A DNA stretch of 64,000 nucleotides, taken from Roseiarcus sp963726105. Lineage in GTDB: Bacteria; Pseudomonadota; Alphaproteobacteria; Rhizobiales; Beijerinckiaceae. Location of the stretch: positions 620,001 to 684,000 of the forward strand of contig CAVSBJ010000026.1 of assembly GCA_963726105.1 (NCBI GenBank), given 5' to 3'. Numbering within the stretch: the first letter of the stretch is position 1; each line of letters starts with the position of its first letter. The translations under genes and the position numbers were made by a program. The notes beneath the pieces are model-generated. The model had not been told where the DNA came from. It was given only the letters and a program-made list of their open reading frames with translations, and ran no database searches. This document shows, piece by piece, positions 27,042-35,975 of the stretch.

Positions 27042-27602
27042 TCACCGCTCATTCCCGATCCGAGCCGAGAGGTGGGAAAGGAGGCGCGCGGCTTCCTCCG
27101 CGTCAGCCAGCGCTCGAGTCGGCGCCACGATGGGCGCGCCGTTTCGCGGCCATACGTAAATGAGACCGCCGGCGTCTTCCGCTTGTTCGCAATCGGCGTA
27201 AAGCAGGTTCAAGGCGCGTCCGTCCACATCAAACGAGAGGGCGTCGTCGCCGAACGTGGCCGTGAGCGCGCCCGCCGATTGAAGGCGCCCGATCGCGGCC
27301 CGGCCGTCGCTGCGTGCGCGGCGAATCCGCCAATGACTGGCGAGTCGCTGGATCATGAAAGCGGCGGCGGCCAGGATGATGGTCGCCTCGCCGGCGCGGC
27401 GACTGACGAGACCGGTCAGCGCCAGCACGGTGGCAAAAGCCATGACCAGCGCGAAGGCGGTCAGCGGCGCCACATGGCTGGTGAGCAACCCGCCTTTGAG
27501 CGCCGTGCGCAACCCAGCCCGAGCGGCCGCGGCTTCGGCTTCGGCGGGCGCAAGCGTAAAAGCGTAAGGCCCAAACGAATCGGAGCGCCGATCCGCCGTC
27601 AT
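27042..27602 (-). CDS. YcxB-like membrane protein
   Basis: A 186-residue protein with two adjacent membrane helices (about residues 38-60 and 66-85) and a C-terminal soluble domain whose pattern (ALTATFGDDALSFDVDGRAL, then VWPRNGAPIVAPTRAL) resembles YcxB-like/DUF2244-like proteins. Its start overlaps the stop codon of bolA by four bases, so the two genes are translationally coupled. The function is unknown. Confidence 0.6.
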   Translation of the reverse strand: MTADRRSDSFGPYAFTLAPAEAEAAAARAGLRTALKGGLLTSHVAPLTAFALVMAFATVLALTGLVSRRAGEATIILAAAAFMIQRLASHWRIRRARSDGRAAIGRLQSAGALTATFGDDALSFDVDGRALNLLYADCEQAEDAGGLIYVWPRNGAPIVAPTRALADAEEAARLLSHLSARIGNER

Positions 27603-27868
27603 GCTTCGCCCGGCGCCTTGGCGATCAACGCGAGAGCGTGCAGCCCGTCGGCGAATTCCGCGGTCAAAAGGCCGTAGACGAGACGGTGCCGCTCGACTCG
27701 GCTACGATGGTCAAACTTGGCGGACACAACGTGGACGCGATAATGCGTGCCTCCGCCTTCGCGCGCGCCCGCATGTCCCGCGTGCCGGTCGGACTCGTCG
27801 ACGACGTCGAGGAGGATGGGATCGAGCGCCGCCGTCAAACGCGCGACAATTCTCTCTTGCATGATCAC
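27599..27868 (-). CDS. bolA: BolA family protein
   Basis: An 89-residue BolA protein, likely partner of monothiol glutaredoxins in iron-sulfur handling or a shape-related regulator. Family blocks include DESDRHAGHAG and the HYRVHVVSAKF segment with the conserved histidine and RHRLVYGLL. GTG 27868 is chosen because GGGAG lies about 10 bases upstream; ATG 27862 is the alternative. Its neighbourhood, divergent to a J-domain gene and cobS, is typical of rhizobial genomes. Confidence 0.92.
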   Translation of the reverse strand: MIMQERIVARLTAALDPILLDVVDESDRHAGHAGAREGGGTHYRVHVVSAKFDHRSRVERHRLVYGLLTAEFADGLHALALIAKAPGEA

Positions 27869-28022
27869 GGTTTGAGCACTCCCGTTAAGCAGATCGCGAC
27901 CCTAAATATCTTACGCTGGACTTGGCGCCGAATATCCCGATCGGCACACGATTTGCTGGCTTTTGCCGGCGTCGAGCGTTTCGGGCTTGCCCGACGGCGT
28001 TGGCGGTCATAAAGGTCATGGC

Positions 28023-28619
28023 ATGGATTTGAACTCTCGTCTGTTCGACCGTATCCGGGTCAAGCCGGCCGAGCGCGCACCGGAAAAAGCGCCGACGACG
28101 CCCTGTTCTTTCCCCGGCTGCTCGGCCGAAGGCGTGTTCCGCGCGCCGAAAGGCCGCGAGCGCGAGGGTGAGTATTTCAGCTTTTGCCGTGATCACGTTC
28201 GGGAATACAACGCTTCCTACGACTACTTTCGCGGCATGGACGACGTCTCCATGGCGAAGTTCCGTCAAGCCGACGCCGTCGGCCACCGTCCGACCTGGAA
28301 GATGGGCGCGCGGGCGGCGCCAGGCGCGCAGCCGGTCGATGAATCCGTTTTTGCCGAGGCCCGCGCGGCCCGGCGACGCGGAGCAAAAGGCAAACCGCCG
28401 CAGACTGAGCCCCCGCCGCGGTACAACGCTCTGGCGATCAAGGCCTTGTTGACGCTCGAACTTGGCGGCGACGCGACGCCGGCGAAGATCAAGGCGCGAT
28501 ATAAGGAACTGGTCAAACGCCATCATCCGGACGCGAACGGGGGCGATCGTTCGTCGGAAGAAAGATTGCGCGAGATCATCCAGGCCTACAATTTCCTGCG
28601 CGCCAACAAGCTCGTCTGA
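28023..28619 (+). CDS. J-domain protein with N-terminal cysteine region
   Basis: A 198-residue DnaJ-domain protein of a subgroup conserved next to cobS in Hyphomicrobiales. The N-terminal part has PCSFPGCSAEGVFRAPKGRE and FCRDHVREYNASYDYFRGM, with Cys and His residues that could bind zinc. The C-terminal J domain has YKELVKRHHPDANGGDRSSE, including the HPD tripeptide that stimulates DnaK. ATG 28023 is chosen since the upstream extension is not protein-like. It lies 139 bases before cobS and is probably co-transcribed with it. Confidence 0.9.
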   Translation: MDLNSRLFDRIRVKPAERAPEKAPTTPCSFPGCSAEGVFRAPKGREREGEYFSFCRDHVREYNASYDYFRGMDDVSMAKFRQADAVGHRPTWKMGARAAPGAQPVDESVFAEARAARRRGAKGKPPQTEPPPRYNALAIKALLTLELGGDATPAKIKARYKELVKRHHPDANGGDRSSEERLREIIQAYNFLRANKLV

Positions 28620-28758
28620 CTGCAAGGTCTGCGCCCGTGGAACGGCGCGCCATTCTGGCGGTTAGGATGTCGCTGTGAGCGCTCGCTTTTTGCGCGCGCC
28701 CGGAATTCGAGTATGAGAAGGACGCTCTCTTCTGGCTGCGGAAGAGTGTGGAGGACCT

Positions 28759-29763
28759 ATGAATTCAGTACAAGCCATGGTGGGCTCCCAACCTGTGCCC
28801 GGTTTGCCCGACACCCGGATATCGGTGCGAAAGGTTTTTGGCATCGATTCCGATATGGAGGTTGCGGCCTATTCTCAGGGCGACGAACACGTGCCGGATT
28901 TCGATCCGGACTATCTGTTCGACCGGGACACGACGCTCGCGATTCTCGCGGGCTTCGCTTTCAACCGCCGGGTGATGATCACCGGCTACCACGGCACGGG
29001 CAAGTCGACCCATGTCGAGCAGGTCGCCGCGCGGCTGAACTGGCCCTGCGTGCGCATCAATCTCGACAGCCACGTCTCCCGCATCGATCTCGTCGGCAAG
29101 GACGCGATCGTGCTCAAGGATGGCAAGCAGGTTACGGAATTCCGCGACGGCATGTTGCCTTGGGCGATCCAGAACAATATTGCCCTGTGCTTCGACGAGT
29201 ACGATGCCGGCCGTCCCGACGTCATGTTCGTGATTCAGCGGGTGCTGGAGGTGTCTGGGCGCCTGACTTTGCTCGATCAGCGGCGGGTCATTCGGCCGCA
29301 CCCAGCGTTTCGTCTGTTCGCGACCGCCAATACGGTCGGCCTCGGCGACACTTCCGGCCTCTATCATGGCACGCAACAGATCAATCAGGGCCAAATGGAT
29401 CGCTGGTCGATCGTCGCGACGCTCAACTATCTGCCGCACGACAAGGAAGTCGACATCGTGCTTGCCAAGTCGCCTGCCCACCGGACGCGCAAGGATGGGC
29501 GCGACATCGTCAACAAGATGGTGCGCGTGGCCGATCTGACCCGCAACGCCTTCGTCAACGGCGATCTGTCGACGGTGATGAGCCCCCGCACCGTCATCAC
29601 CTGGGCGGAGAACGCCGAGATCTTCAAGGACATCGGTTTCGCTTTCCGCTTGACCTTCCTCAACAAGTGCGACGAACTCGAGCGCACCCTGGTCGCCGAA
29701 TTCTATCAGCGTTGCTTTGGCCAGGAACTACCGGAAAGCGCGCTCAACGTCGCTTTGAGCTGA
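28759..29763 (+). CDS. cobS: Cobaltochelatase subunit CobS
   Basis: AAA+ ATPase subunit of aerobic cobaltochelatase (CobNST), 334 residues, which inserts cobalt into hydrogenobyrinic acid a,c-diamide in cobalamin synthesis. Walker A is GYHGTGKST, Walker B is ALCFDEYDAGRPDV, and ANTVGLGDTSGLYHGT is a CobS-specific block. It is full length. In most relatives cobT follows directly; here a DUF29 gene follows instead and no CobT is found in the window. A magnesium-chelatase-like role is less likely given the strong CobS blocks. Confidence 0.96.
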   Translation: MNSVQAMVGSQPVPGLPDTRISVRKVFGIDSDMEVAAYSQGDEHVPDFDPDYLFDRDTTLAILAGFAFNRRVMITGYHGTGKSTHVEQVAARLNWPCVRINLDSHVSRIDLVGKDAIVLKDGKQVTEFRDGMLPWAIQNNIALCFDEYDAGRPDVMFVIQRVLEVSGRLTLLDQRRVIRPHPAFRLFATANTVGLGDTSGLYHGTQQINQGQMDRWSIVATLNYLPHDKEVDIVLAKSPAHRTRKDGRDIVNKMVRVADLTRNAFVNGDLSTVMSPRTVITWAENAEIFKDIGFAFRLTFLNKCDELERTLVAEFYQRCFGQELPESALNVALS

Positions 29764-29784
29764 GGGTCCTTAAGGAAGTAGGCG

Positions 29785-30258
29785 ATGGGCCGAAACGTAG
29801 TTCGGAAAGAACCAGACGCCTCCGCCAAACGCGACGACCTCTATTCGTGGGCCGTGCGTCAGGCAGAGCTTCTACGCGCCGGCCGGCTCGCGGAGATCGA
29901 TCCCGTCGCGATCGCCGAGGAGATCGACGACGTGGGCGAGGAAGAATACCACAGGCTCGAAAGCGCGTTGCGCGTCGTGATGCTGCATCTCCTGAAATGG
30001 GACCATCAGCACCAGAGGCGCAGCCGCTCATGGACTCTTTCGATCCGCGAACATCGAACGCGGGTTCTTCGGCGGCTTCGGCGAAGTCCCGGCCTGAAAT
30101 CGCAAGTCGATGAAGCGCTGGAAGCCGCTTACGAGGACGCGCGCTTGGAGGCGTCAAGCGAGACGGGACTGCCGTTGAAGATTTTCCCGCGGAAGCCGCC
30201 CTTCGACTATTCCGAGGTCATGGAGCGGCTCATCGTCTCGCCCGGTGACGAAGAGTAG
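29785..30258 (+). CDS. DUF29 domain protein
   Basis: A 157-residue DUF29 protein. Typical blocks are DLYSWAVRQAELLRAGRLAE, IDPVAIAEEIDDVGEEE, LLKWDHQHQRRSRSWTLSI and LKIFPRKPPFDYSEVMERL. The family is mostly helical, common in cyanobacteria and alphaproteobacteria, and often carried by variable genomic regions; its function is unknown. It starts 21 bases after cobS, in the position normally held by cobT, which suggests a local rearrangement. Confidence 0.88.
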   Translation: MGRNVVRKEPDASAKRDDLYSWAVRQAELLRAGRLAEIDPVAIAEEIDDVGEEEYHRLESALRVVMLHLLKWDHQHQRRSRSWTLSIREHRTRVLRRLRRSPGLKSQVDEALEAAYEDARLEASSETGLPLKIFPRKPPFDYSEVMERLIVSPGDEE

Positions 30259-30301
30259 CGTCGACCGCGCCGGCTGAACCTAACCAATTGGGCGGCGACC
30301 G

Positions 30302-30862
30302 ATGAGCGATTTCCCGTCCCACAGCAAATCCGTTCGCGTCCTCGCCATCTCTGGCAGCCTGCGCCGGGCGTCAACGAACACGGCGGCGTTGGAGGCTTTG
30401 GCCCGGCTCGCGCCCGAGGGCGTCAAATTGCTCCTCTACCGCGATCTCGCCAGGCTGCCGCCGTTCAACCCCGACGATGACATCGAGGACAGGCCGAAGC
30501 CCGAGCCGGTCGAGACGCTTCGCGCGCTCGTCGATGCGAGCGACGCCCTTGTCATCGCCGCTCCGGAATACGCCCATGGGGTTCCGGGCGCGCTGAAGAA
30601 TGCGCTCGACTGGCTGGTGGCGAGCGAGACCTTCGCCGGCAAACCCACCGCGCTCCTCAACGCCTCGCCCCGCGCGTTTCACGCACAGGCGTCCTTACGC
30701 GAGATCCTGTCCACGATGGCTGCGCGTCTCATCCCCGAAGCATTCGTTGCGATTTCACTGACGGGAATGGCGGCGACAGCAGACGATATTCTGGCCGACG
30801 CAGTTTGCGCGCGGCGGCTTGCGGAATCCCTCGAGGCGCTCATCGCCGCGAGGAAGGGCTGA
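30302..30862 (+). CDS. NAD(P)H-dependent FMN reductase
   Basis: Flavodoxin-fold oxidoreductase of 186 residues. The FMN phosphate loop is ISGSLRRASTNTA near the N-terminus, and APEYAHGVPGALKNALDWL is the signature of the NADPH-dependent FMN reductase/chromate-reductase family. It reduces FMN, quinones or similar acceptors in the cytoplasm. It precedes an SDR gene by 37 bases on the same strand and may share a transcript with it. Confidence 0.92.
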   Translation: MSDFPSHSKSVRVLAISGSLRRASTNTAALEALARLAPEGVKLLLYRDLARLPPFNPDDDIEDRPKPEPVETLRALVDASDALVIAAPEYAHGVPGALKNALDWLVASETFAGKPTALLNASPRAFHAQASLREILSTMAARLIPEAFVAISLTGMAATADDILADAVCARRLAESLEALIAARKG

Positions 30863-30899
30863 GCAGTCGGCTTAGGCCTGCAACCAATCGGAGGCTGAC

Positions 30900-31741
30900 A
30901 TGGGCGCGTTGGATGGGAAGATCGCAATCGTCACCGGCGGCACGAGCGGCATCGGCGAAGGGATAGCCAGGACCTTCGTCTCGGAAGGGGCGAAGGTCGT
31001 GATTGTCGGGCGCCGCGAGGGGGAGGGCCGTGAACTCGAGAAGAGCATCGGCGTCCGTTTCGTCCGCGCCGACGTCGCCAACGAGGCTGATGTCAAGGCG
31101 ATGGTCGATCGAACGCTCGATTGGTTCGATCGTCTCGATTGCCTCGTGAACAACGCCGGAATTCCGTCGCCGATGGTCAGCATCACGGAGGTCGACGTCG
31201 CGACTATCGATCAGGTCCTGGCGGTGAACGTCAAGGGCGTCCTTCTTGGAATCAAGCACGCCGCGCCGACCATGCTTCAGCAGCAGTCCGGCAGCATCGT
31301 GAACGTCAGCAGCATGGCCGGGCATCGCGGCGGTGTTTCCGGCCACATCTATAGCGCGTCGAAGGGAGCGGTGAGCGCGTTGACGCGTTCGGCCGCAGCG
31401 GAACTGGGTGAGAAGGCATCCGCGTCAACACCATCTCGCCGGGCGCCATTGTGACCGGCATTTTTGGGAAGAACGCGGGCCTCGAGGGCTCCAAGGCAGA
31501 CCAGGTCGCCGGGGTGGTGAAAGAGGCCTTCGCCAAAATCCAGCCGATTCCGCGGGCGGGAATGCCCCGGGATATTGCGCAAGCCGCGGTGTTTCTTGCG
31601 AGCGACGGCTCCGGGTTCATCAACGGCCAGGATATCGTGGTTGATGGCGGACATACGGCCATAACGCGGGGGTGGTCGTTCACCGTCGCCGCTCGTGGCG
31701 AAATGTCGAAGCGCTTGAAAGAGGCGGCTGCCGCGCTTTAA
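30900..31741 (+). pseudogene. Short-chain dehydrogenase/reductase, frameshifted
   Basis: Two overlapping frames form a complete SDR of about 280 residues. The first (ATG 30900) carries the cofactor motif TGGTSGIGEGIA, NNAG, the catalytic serine region NVSSMAG and YSASKGA. The C-terminal part is in another frame: RVNTISPGAIVTGIFG, then the tail with FINGQDIVVDGGHT. Adding one G to GAGAAGGCATCC at about 31411 gives a seamless EKGIRVNTISPG, the standard SDR sequence. A single missing G in a GGG run is therefore the likely cause, natural or technical. The substrate is unknown. Confidence 0.88.
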
Positions 31742-31810
31742 CGGCCTCGCCGGATCGCGCCCGGCGGAGGTGGGTTGCGCTTGTCCGCCTGTTCCGCCAC
31801 ATGAGGCGGC

Positions 31811-33376
31811 ATGAATCACGACTTCGTCCTCATCGTCGACTTCGGCTCGCAAGTCACGCAGCTGATTGCCCGGCGTGTGCGTGAGGCGGGCGTCTATTGC
31901 GAAATCCATCCGTTCTCCAAAGCGTCCGAAGCCTTCGCGCGGCTGAAGCCCAAGGCGGTGATCCTTTCCGGCGGCCCGGCGTCGGTTCCCGAAGCAGGGA
32001 GTCCTCGCGCGCCGGCGGAAGTTTTCGCAAGCGGCGTTCCGATCCTCGCCATCTGCTACGGCCAGCAGACCTTGTGCGAGCAGCTCGGCGGCAAGGTGGA
32101 GGGCGGGCACGCGGCGGAGTTTGGCCGAGCAGACGTCGAGATCCTCGAATCGTGCGCGCTGTTCGACGGCGTATGGCGAGCGGGCGGCCGCTATCCGGTG
32201 TGGATGAGCCATGGCGATCGCGTGACCCGCCTGCCTGAAGGCTTCCGGGTCTATGCGGTGTCGGAGAACGCGCCTTACGCGGTCGCGGCCGACGAAGCGC
32301 GCCGCTACTACACGACGATGTTCCATCCTGAGGTGGTTCACACGCCCGACGGCGCGAAGCTTCTCGCCAATTTCCTGTTCAAGGTCGCCGGCCTCAAAGG
32401 CGACTGGACGATGGCCGCTTTCCACGACGAGGAGATCGCCCGCATTCGCGCGCAGGTCGGCAAGTCGCGTGTCCTCTGCGGCTTGTCGGGCGGCGTCGAT
32501 TCGGCGGTGGCGGCGGTGCTGATCCACGAGGCGATCGGCGACCAGCTCGTCTGCGTGTTCGTCGACCATGGCCTCATGCGCCAGGGCGAAGCCGACGAAG
32601 TGGTCGGTCTGTTTCGTGGTCACTTCAACATTCCGCTCGTTCACGTCGATGCGGCGCAAGAGTTCATACACGCGCTGGAAGGCGTCGATGATCCCGAGGC
32701 CAAGCGCAAGACGATCGGGAAATTGTTCATCGACACGTTCGAGGCGGAGGCGCGCCGTATCGCGAGCGACGGCAAGGGATCGGTCGAGTTTCTGGCGCAA
32801 GGCACGCTCTATCCCGACGTGATCGAAAGCGTGTCGTTTTCCGGCGGCCCGTCGGTCACGATCAAGAGCCACCACAATGTCGGCGGCCTGCCCGAGCGCA
32901 TGCGCATGAAGCTCGTCGAGCCGTTGCGCGAATTGTTCAAGGACGAAGTGCGCGCTCTTGGCCGCGAGCTTGGATTGCCGGAGGCGTTTGTCGGCCGCCA
33001 TCCGTTTCCTGGACCTGGCCTCGCCGTCCGCTGCCCTGGGACCATCACCCGCGAGAAACTCGACATTCTCCGCCAGGCCGACGCCATCTTTCTCGACGAG
33101 ATCCGGAAGGCTGGCCTGTACGATCAAATCTGGCAGGCGTTCGCCGTGCTCTTGCCGGTGCGCACGGTCGGCGTAATGGGCGACGGGCGCACCTACAACT
33201 CCGTCTGCGCGCTGCGCGCGGTGACCTCGGTCGACGGTATGACCGCGGATTTCTATCCCTTCGACATGGCGTTCCTCGGTCGCGCCGCGACCCGCATCAT
33301 CAACGAGGTCAAGGGCGTCAATCGCGTCGTCTACGACGTGACGAGCAAGCCGCCGGGTACGATCGAGTGGGAGTAG
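31811..33376 (+). CDS. guaA: GMP synthase (glutamine-hydrolysing)
   Basis: Complete GMP synthetase of 521 residues that aminates XMP to GMP. The N-terminal class I glutamine amidotransferase has its cysteine at C82 in ICYGQQTL and the MFHPEVVHTPDG block with the His and Glu. The ATP pyrophosphatase domain has the PP-loop GLSGGVDSAVA. The C-terminal dimerisation domain ends in the canonical KPPGTIEWE. It is a single housekeeping gene with no purine partner nearby. Confidence 0.98.
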   Translation: MNHDFVLIVDFGSQVTQLIARRVREAGVYCEIHPFSKASEAFARLKPKAVILSGGPASVPEAGSPRAPAEVFASGVPILAICYGQQTLCEQLGGKVEGGHAAEFGRADVEILESCALFDGVWRAGGRYPVWMSHGDRVTRLPEGFRVYAVSENAPYAVAADEARRYYTTMFHPEVVHTPDGAKLLANFLFKVAGLKGDWTMAAFHDEEIARIRAQVGKSRVLCGLSGGVDSAVAAVLIHEAIGDQLVCVFVDHGLMRQGEADEVVGLFRGHFNIPLVHVDAAQEFIHALEGVDDPEAKRKTIGKLFIDTFEAEARRIASDGKGSVEFLAQGTLYPDVIESVSFSGGPSVTIKSHHNVGGLPERMRMKLVEPLRELFKDEVRALGRELGLPEAFVGRHPFPGPGLAVRCPGTITREKLDILRQADAIFLDEIRKAGLYDQIWQAFAVLLPVRTVGVMGDGRTYNSVCALRAVTSVDGMTADFYPFDMAFLGRAATRIINEVKGVNRVVYDVTSKPPGTIEWE

Positions 33377-33518
33377 GGGCAGTAAAAGAGGAGCGGTCTT
33401 GGGTGCTCAAGCGTAATGGGCGTGCTCGATAGATGCCGATGGCCGCCCCGTCGTCATGGGCCGAGTGCTGATCCATATTGCTTCAATCCTCAGCCCAAAA
33501 GAGAGGAAAGGGTTGGTC

Positions 33519-34160
33519 ATGACGAAAGTGCGCGTTGCAGGCTTTTCGATCTCGCTCGACGGTTTCGGGGCAGGGCCCGAGCAAAGTCTTGAAAATCCGC
33601 TCGGCAAGCGCGGGCGGGAACTTCACGAGTGGATATTCGGCACGCGAATGTTCCGGGCCATGATCGGTAAGGACGGCGGCTCGGACGGCGTCGATCAGGC
33701 CTACGCGCATCGTTCAATGGAGGGGTTCGGCGCGTTCATCCTCGGCCGCAACATGTTCGGGCCGATCCGCGGCGCCTGGCCGGACGAGAACTGGAAGGGC
33801 TGGTGGGGCGACAATCCGCCCTATCACGCGCCGACCTTCGTGCTGACGCACCATCTGCGCGATCCAATCGAGATGGACGGCGGCACCACCTTCATCTTCG
33901 TGACTGACGGTATCGAGGCGGCGCTGGGGAAGGCGAGGCTCGCCGCCAAGGGCCGTGACGTGAAGATTGGCGGCGGCGCCGAGACGGTGCGTCAATATCT
34001 TCGCGCCGGTCTGATCGACGAGCTGCATATCGCTTTGTCCCCGGTCGTGCTCGGGCAGGGCGAAGCGATCTTCGCCGGGATCGACCTGCCGGCGCTCGGC
34101 TACCGCGTCACCGAACATCAAGCCACTGATCACGCCACCCACATCGTTCTCAGCCGATAG
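33519..34160 (+). CDS. RibD C-terminal / dihydrofolate-reductase-like protein
   Basis: A 213-residue protein of the RibD-C/DHFR-fold family. It begins VRVAGFSISLDGFGAGPEQS, the usual first strand, and ends with DVKIGGGAETVRQYLRAGL, LSPVVLGQGEAIF and TEHQATDHATHIVL. ATG 33519 is preferred, as a purine-rich ribosome-binding site (GAGAGGAAAGGG) lies upstream and the longer form adds unlike residues. Members are NADPH-dependent reductases of mostly unknown substrate and are often mobile between soil bacteria. Confidence 0.85.
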   Translation: MTKVRVAGFSISLDGFGAGPEQSLENPLGKRGRELHEWIFGTRMFRAMIGKDGGSDGVDQAYAHRSMEGFGAFILGRNMFGPIRGAWPDENWKGWWGDNPPYHAPTFVLTHHLRDPIEMDGGTTFIFVTDGIEAALGKARLAAKGRDVKIGGGAETVRQYLRAGLIDELHIALSPVVLGQGEAIFAGIDLPALGYRVTEHQATDHATHIVLSR

Positions 34161-34173
34161 GGGTCGACCGGAC

Positions 34174-34635
34174 ATGCCTGAGACGCGCTCGCCGAAACCC
34201 GAGGACTACATCGTCGTCGATGGCTCGGACGGGCCGCGGCGGGATTTTCGGATCAGCGTGGGCTTGCGCGAGGGCTGGGACGCGGAGGGGCGGGTCTTTG
34301 ACGTCTCGGAAGCGGTGCGCACCGCGCGAGCCTGGATGCGGCGTCGGGTCGAAGCGGGCGAACCCGCGCTTTCGGGCATGTTCACGCGCGCCGAGGTGAC
34401 CTACGCCTGGCCGCGGGAGGACGGCACGGTCGGGTCGGACCGCGAACCGGTCGCCCTGTTCACCGGCGAGGCGGTGCATGCCTATCTGGGCCACCTGCCG
34501 AACGCTGCGATCGAGGCGATGCTCAACGAACTGGCCGCCGAACTCGGCGCCGCGTTGGGCCAAGAGCGCATCTATGTCGCCTTCGCCGACCGGACATGGA
34601 TCCTGGACGCGGGCGAGCACGCCCGCGGGGCGTGA
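34174..34635 (+). CDS. Hypothetical protein
   Basis: A 153-residue soluble protein of unknown family. It starts 13 bases after the RibD-like gene and is likely in the same transcript. Visible features are RRDFRISVGLREGWDAEGRV, an aromatic block VTYAWPRED and AYLGHLPNAAIEAMLNELAA. High third-position GC supports real coding. No catalytic motif is recognised. Confidence 0.65.
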   Translation: MPETRSPKPEDYIVVDGSDGPRRDFRISVGLREGWDAEGRVFDVSEAVRTARAWMRRRVEAGEPALSGMFTRAEVTYAWPREDGTVGSDREPVALFTGEAVHAYLGHLPNAAIEAMLNELAAELGAALGQERIYVAFADRTWILDAGEHARGA

Positions 34636-34864
34636 GAGGAGCGGCGAGTCCACCGGGGCTCAACGCTGTCGCGAGAGTTTGTCGAGCGCTTCAACGGCAG
34701 GCTCGCCCTCGGCGCAGCGGGAGGGAAACCGGAAAGCTCTGACGCGAGGACCTTTGATTGGGACGGCCGCCGGAACGGCTTGGGCGGCAATATGGCTCTT
34801 TTAGCGATTGCTGTTGGTCGCCGGGAGTGCGGAATGGAGGAAGGACCAGTGGGGCAAAACAAGG

Positions 34865-34914
34865 CGTCATGGCCGCCCCCGGATCGCAGTCCCGGGGTGT
34901 CCCGGCCATCCACG
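34865..34914. repeat. Dispersed GC-rich palindromic repeat, copy 1
   Basis: A roughly 50-base unit starting CGTCATGGCCG and ending CCCGGCCATCCACG. It is the type of dispersed intergenic palindrome (arms around CGTGGATGGCCGG) that is common in genomes of Bradyrhizobium and Methylocystis relatives. A second, inverted copy lies at 35025-35056. Confidence 0.6.
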
Positions 34915-35024
34915 GGGTTCGGCTTAACGAATGACCAAAAGCGAGCTTGACGGCCGGATGGCCCTGTTCTGTAGACCTTTGTTGTTGGTCGCGGCGATGT
35001 CGGCCTTGTCTTTGAGGCAGCGCT

Positions 35025-35056
35025 GCGTGGATGGCCGGCACAAGGCCGGCCAGGAC
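35025..35056. repeat. Dispersed GC-rich palindromic repeat, copy 2 (inverted)
   Basis: A 32-base unit from CGTGGATGGCCGG to GGCCAGGACG, inverted relative to the copy at 34865. It contains the near-palindrome GGCCGGCACAAGGCCGGCC. Both copies lie in the gene-poor stretch left of the long inverted-repeat element. Confidence 0.6.
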
Positions 35057-35304
35057 GATACAAGGCTGATTCCGAAATCAACGGCTAACGCTCTAAGAGC
35101 GGGCAATATCTTGCAGAAAGTCAGAAATAGCGCTAAGCTTGCCCATGACAGTCCCGCGCCTTCGCATTACAAGAGTGGTGGTTCGAGTCTTTTTGGTGCG
35201 AACGCCGAGGATAAAGCGCGACGAAATATTTTTCAGCGAAAATCCCGCGTAACCCATTGATAAGTCTCGATTCGGACGAGAGAATCCAAGGAAATCCAAG
35301 GAAA

Positions 35305-35595
35305 GGGGGACAGGGGTAGGCACGGCCAACTATGTCCTGATTATGATAAACTCCTCGTCAAATACAGCAAACCGCCTCATTCGAGCAATACAATGCCTCT
35401 GCTATAAACCATGCCACAATACATAAACAAAACGTCTACTATACAATCAGCCATCGCCAGCTCTACACAACTCACCAGCGTTTCCGGGCCTTTCCGCTGA
35501 TAGTATAACGCCCTTCGCCAACGCTCAGAACTGCAACAGTGTGGCCATTTGGCAACCCCGGCCGATCGTGTGGGTGCGTCCGGCCGCGTCACCCG
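35305..35595 (+). repeat. Left inverted-repeat arm (291 bp)
   Basis: This arm pairs with 35976-36266 in inverse orientation. The inner boundary is the sequence GCGTCACCCG, after which the two copies differ at once. The outer boundary is a G-run (five G here, six C at the partner end). Confidence 0.85.
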
Positions 35596-35975
35596 GATCA
35601 AGTAACGAGGGCAAGCATCTGGCGCGCGCCCTAACGATCCTCAGCGGAGGCCGCTGGCGGGTTTTGCTGTGGCGGGTGTCATGCCCCCGGCGGGCGGGCG
35701 AGGGCGAGGGCGAGGGCGACGGCGGGCGGCCTACGGGGCGTGAGCGGCTGTTTCGCGTCGGCGGTCGCGGAGCCCTCCTGCGATAGTACAGAGCCGCCTA
35801 ACAAATTCTTCCTTGTGTATATCACTGGGGCTCGCTGCCACGCGGAATTCGCGGGAGCCTTCACCGCAACGGGCGACTGGCTCAGCAATCCCGACCAGAC
35901 TGCGCCGATCGCCCGTTGCTCCACCGGCGCTCTTGCGCCAATCTCAACCCGCGACTCTAGCCCCGACCGGATGAG

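Noticed and set aside
34666..34740. Peptide REFVERFNGRL resembling the end of an IS3-type transposase
   Set aside because: Only about ten residues match, with no flanking similarity or terminal repeats; too little to call an IS remnant.
35694..35732. GGGCGAGGGCGAGGGCGA short tandem repeat in the centre of the inverted-repeat element
   Set aside because: A low-complexity run of a few units; not a CRISPR array or a regulatory repeat. No CRISPR array was found anywhere in the window.
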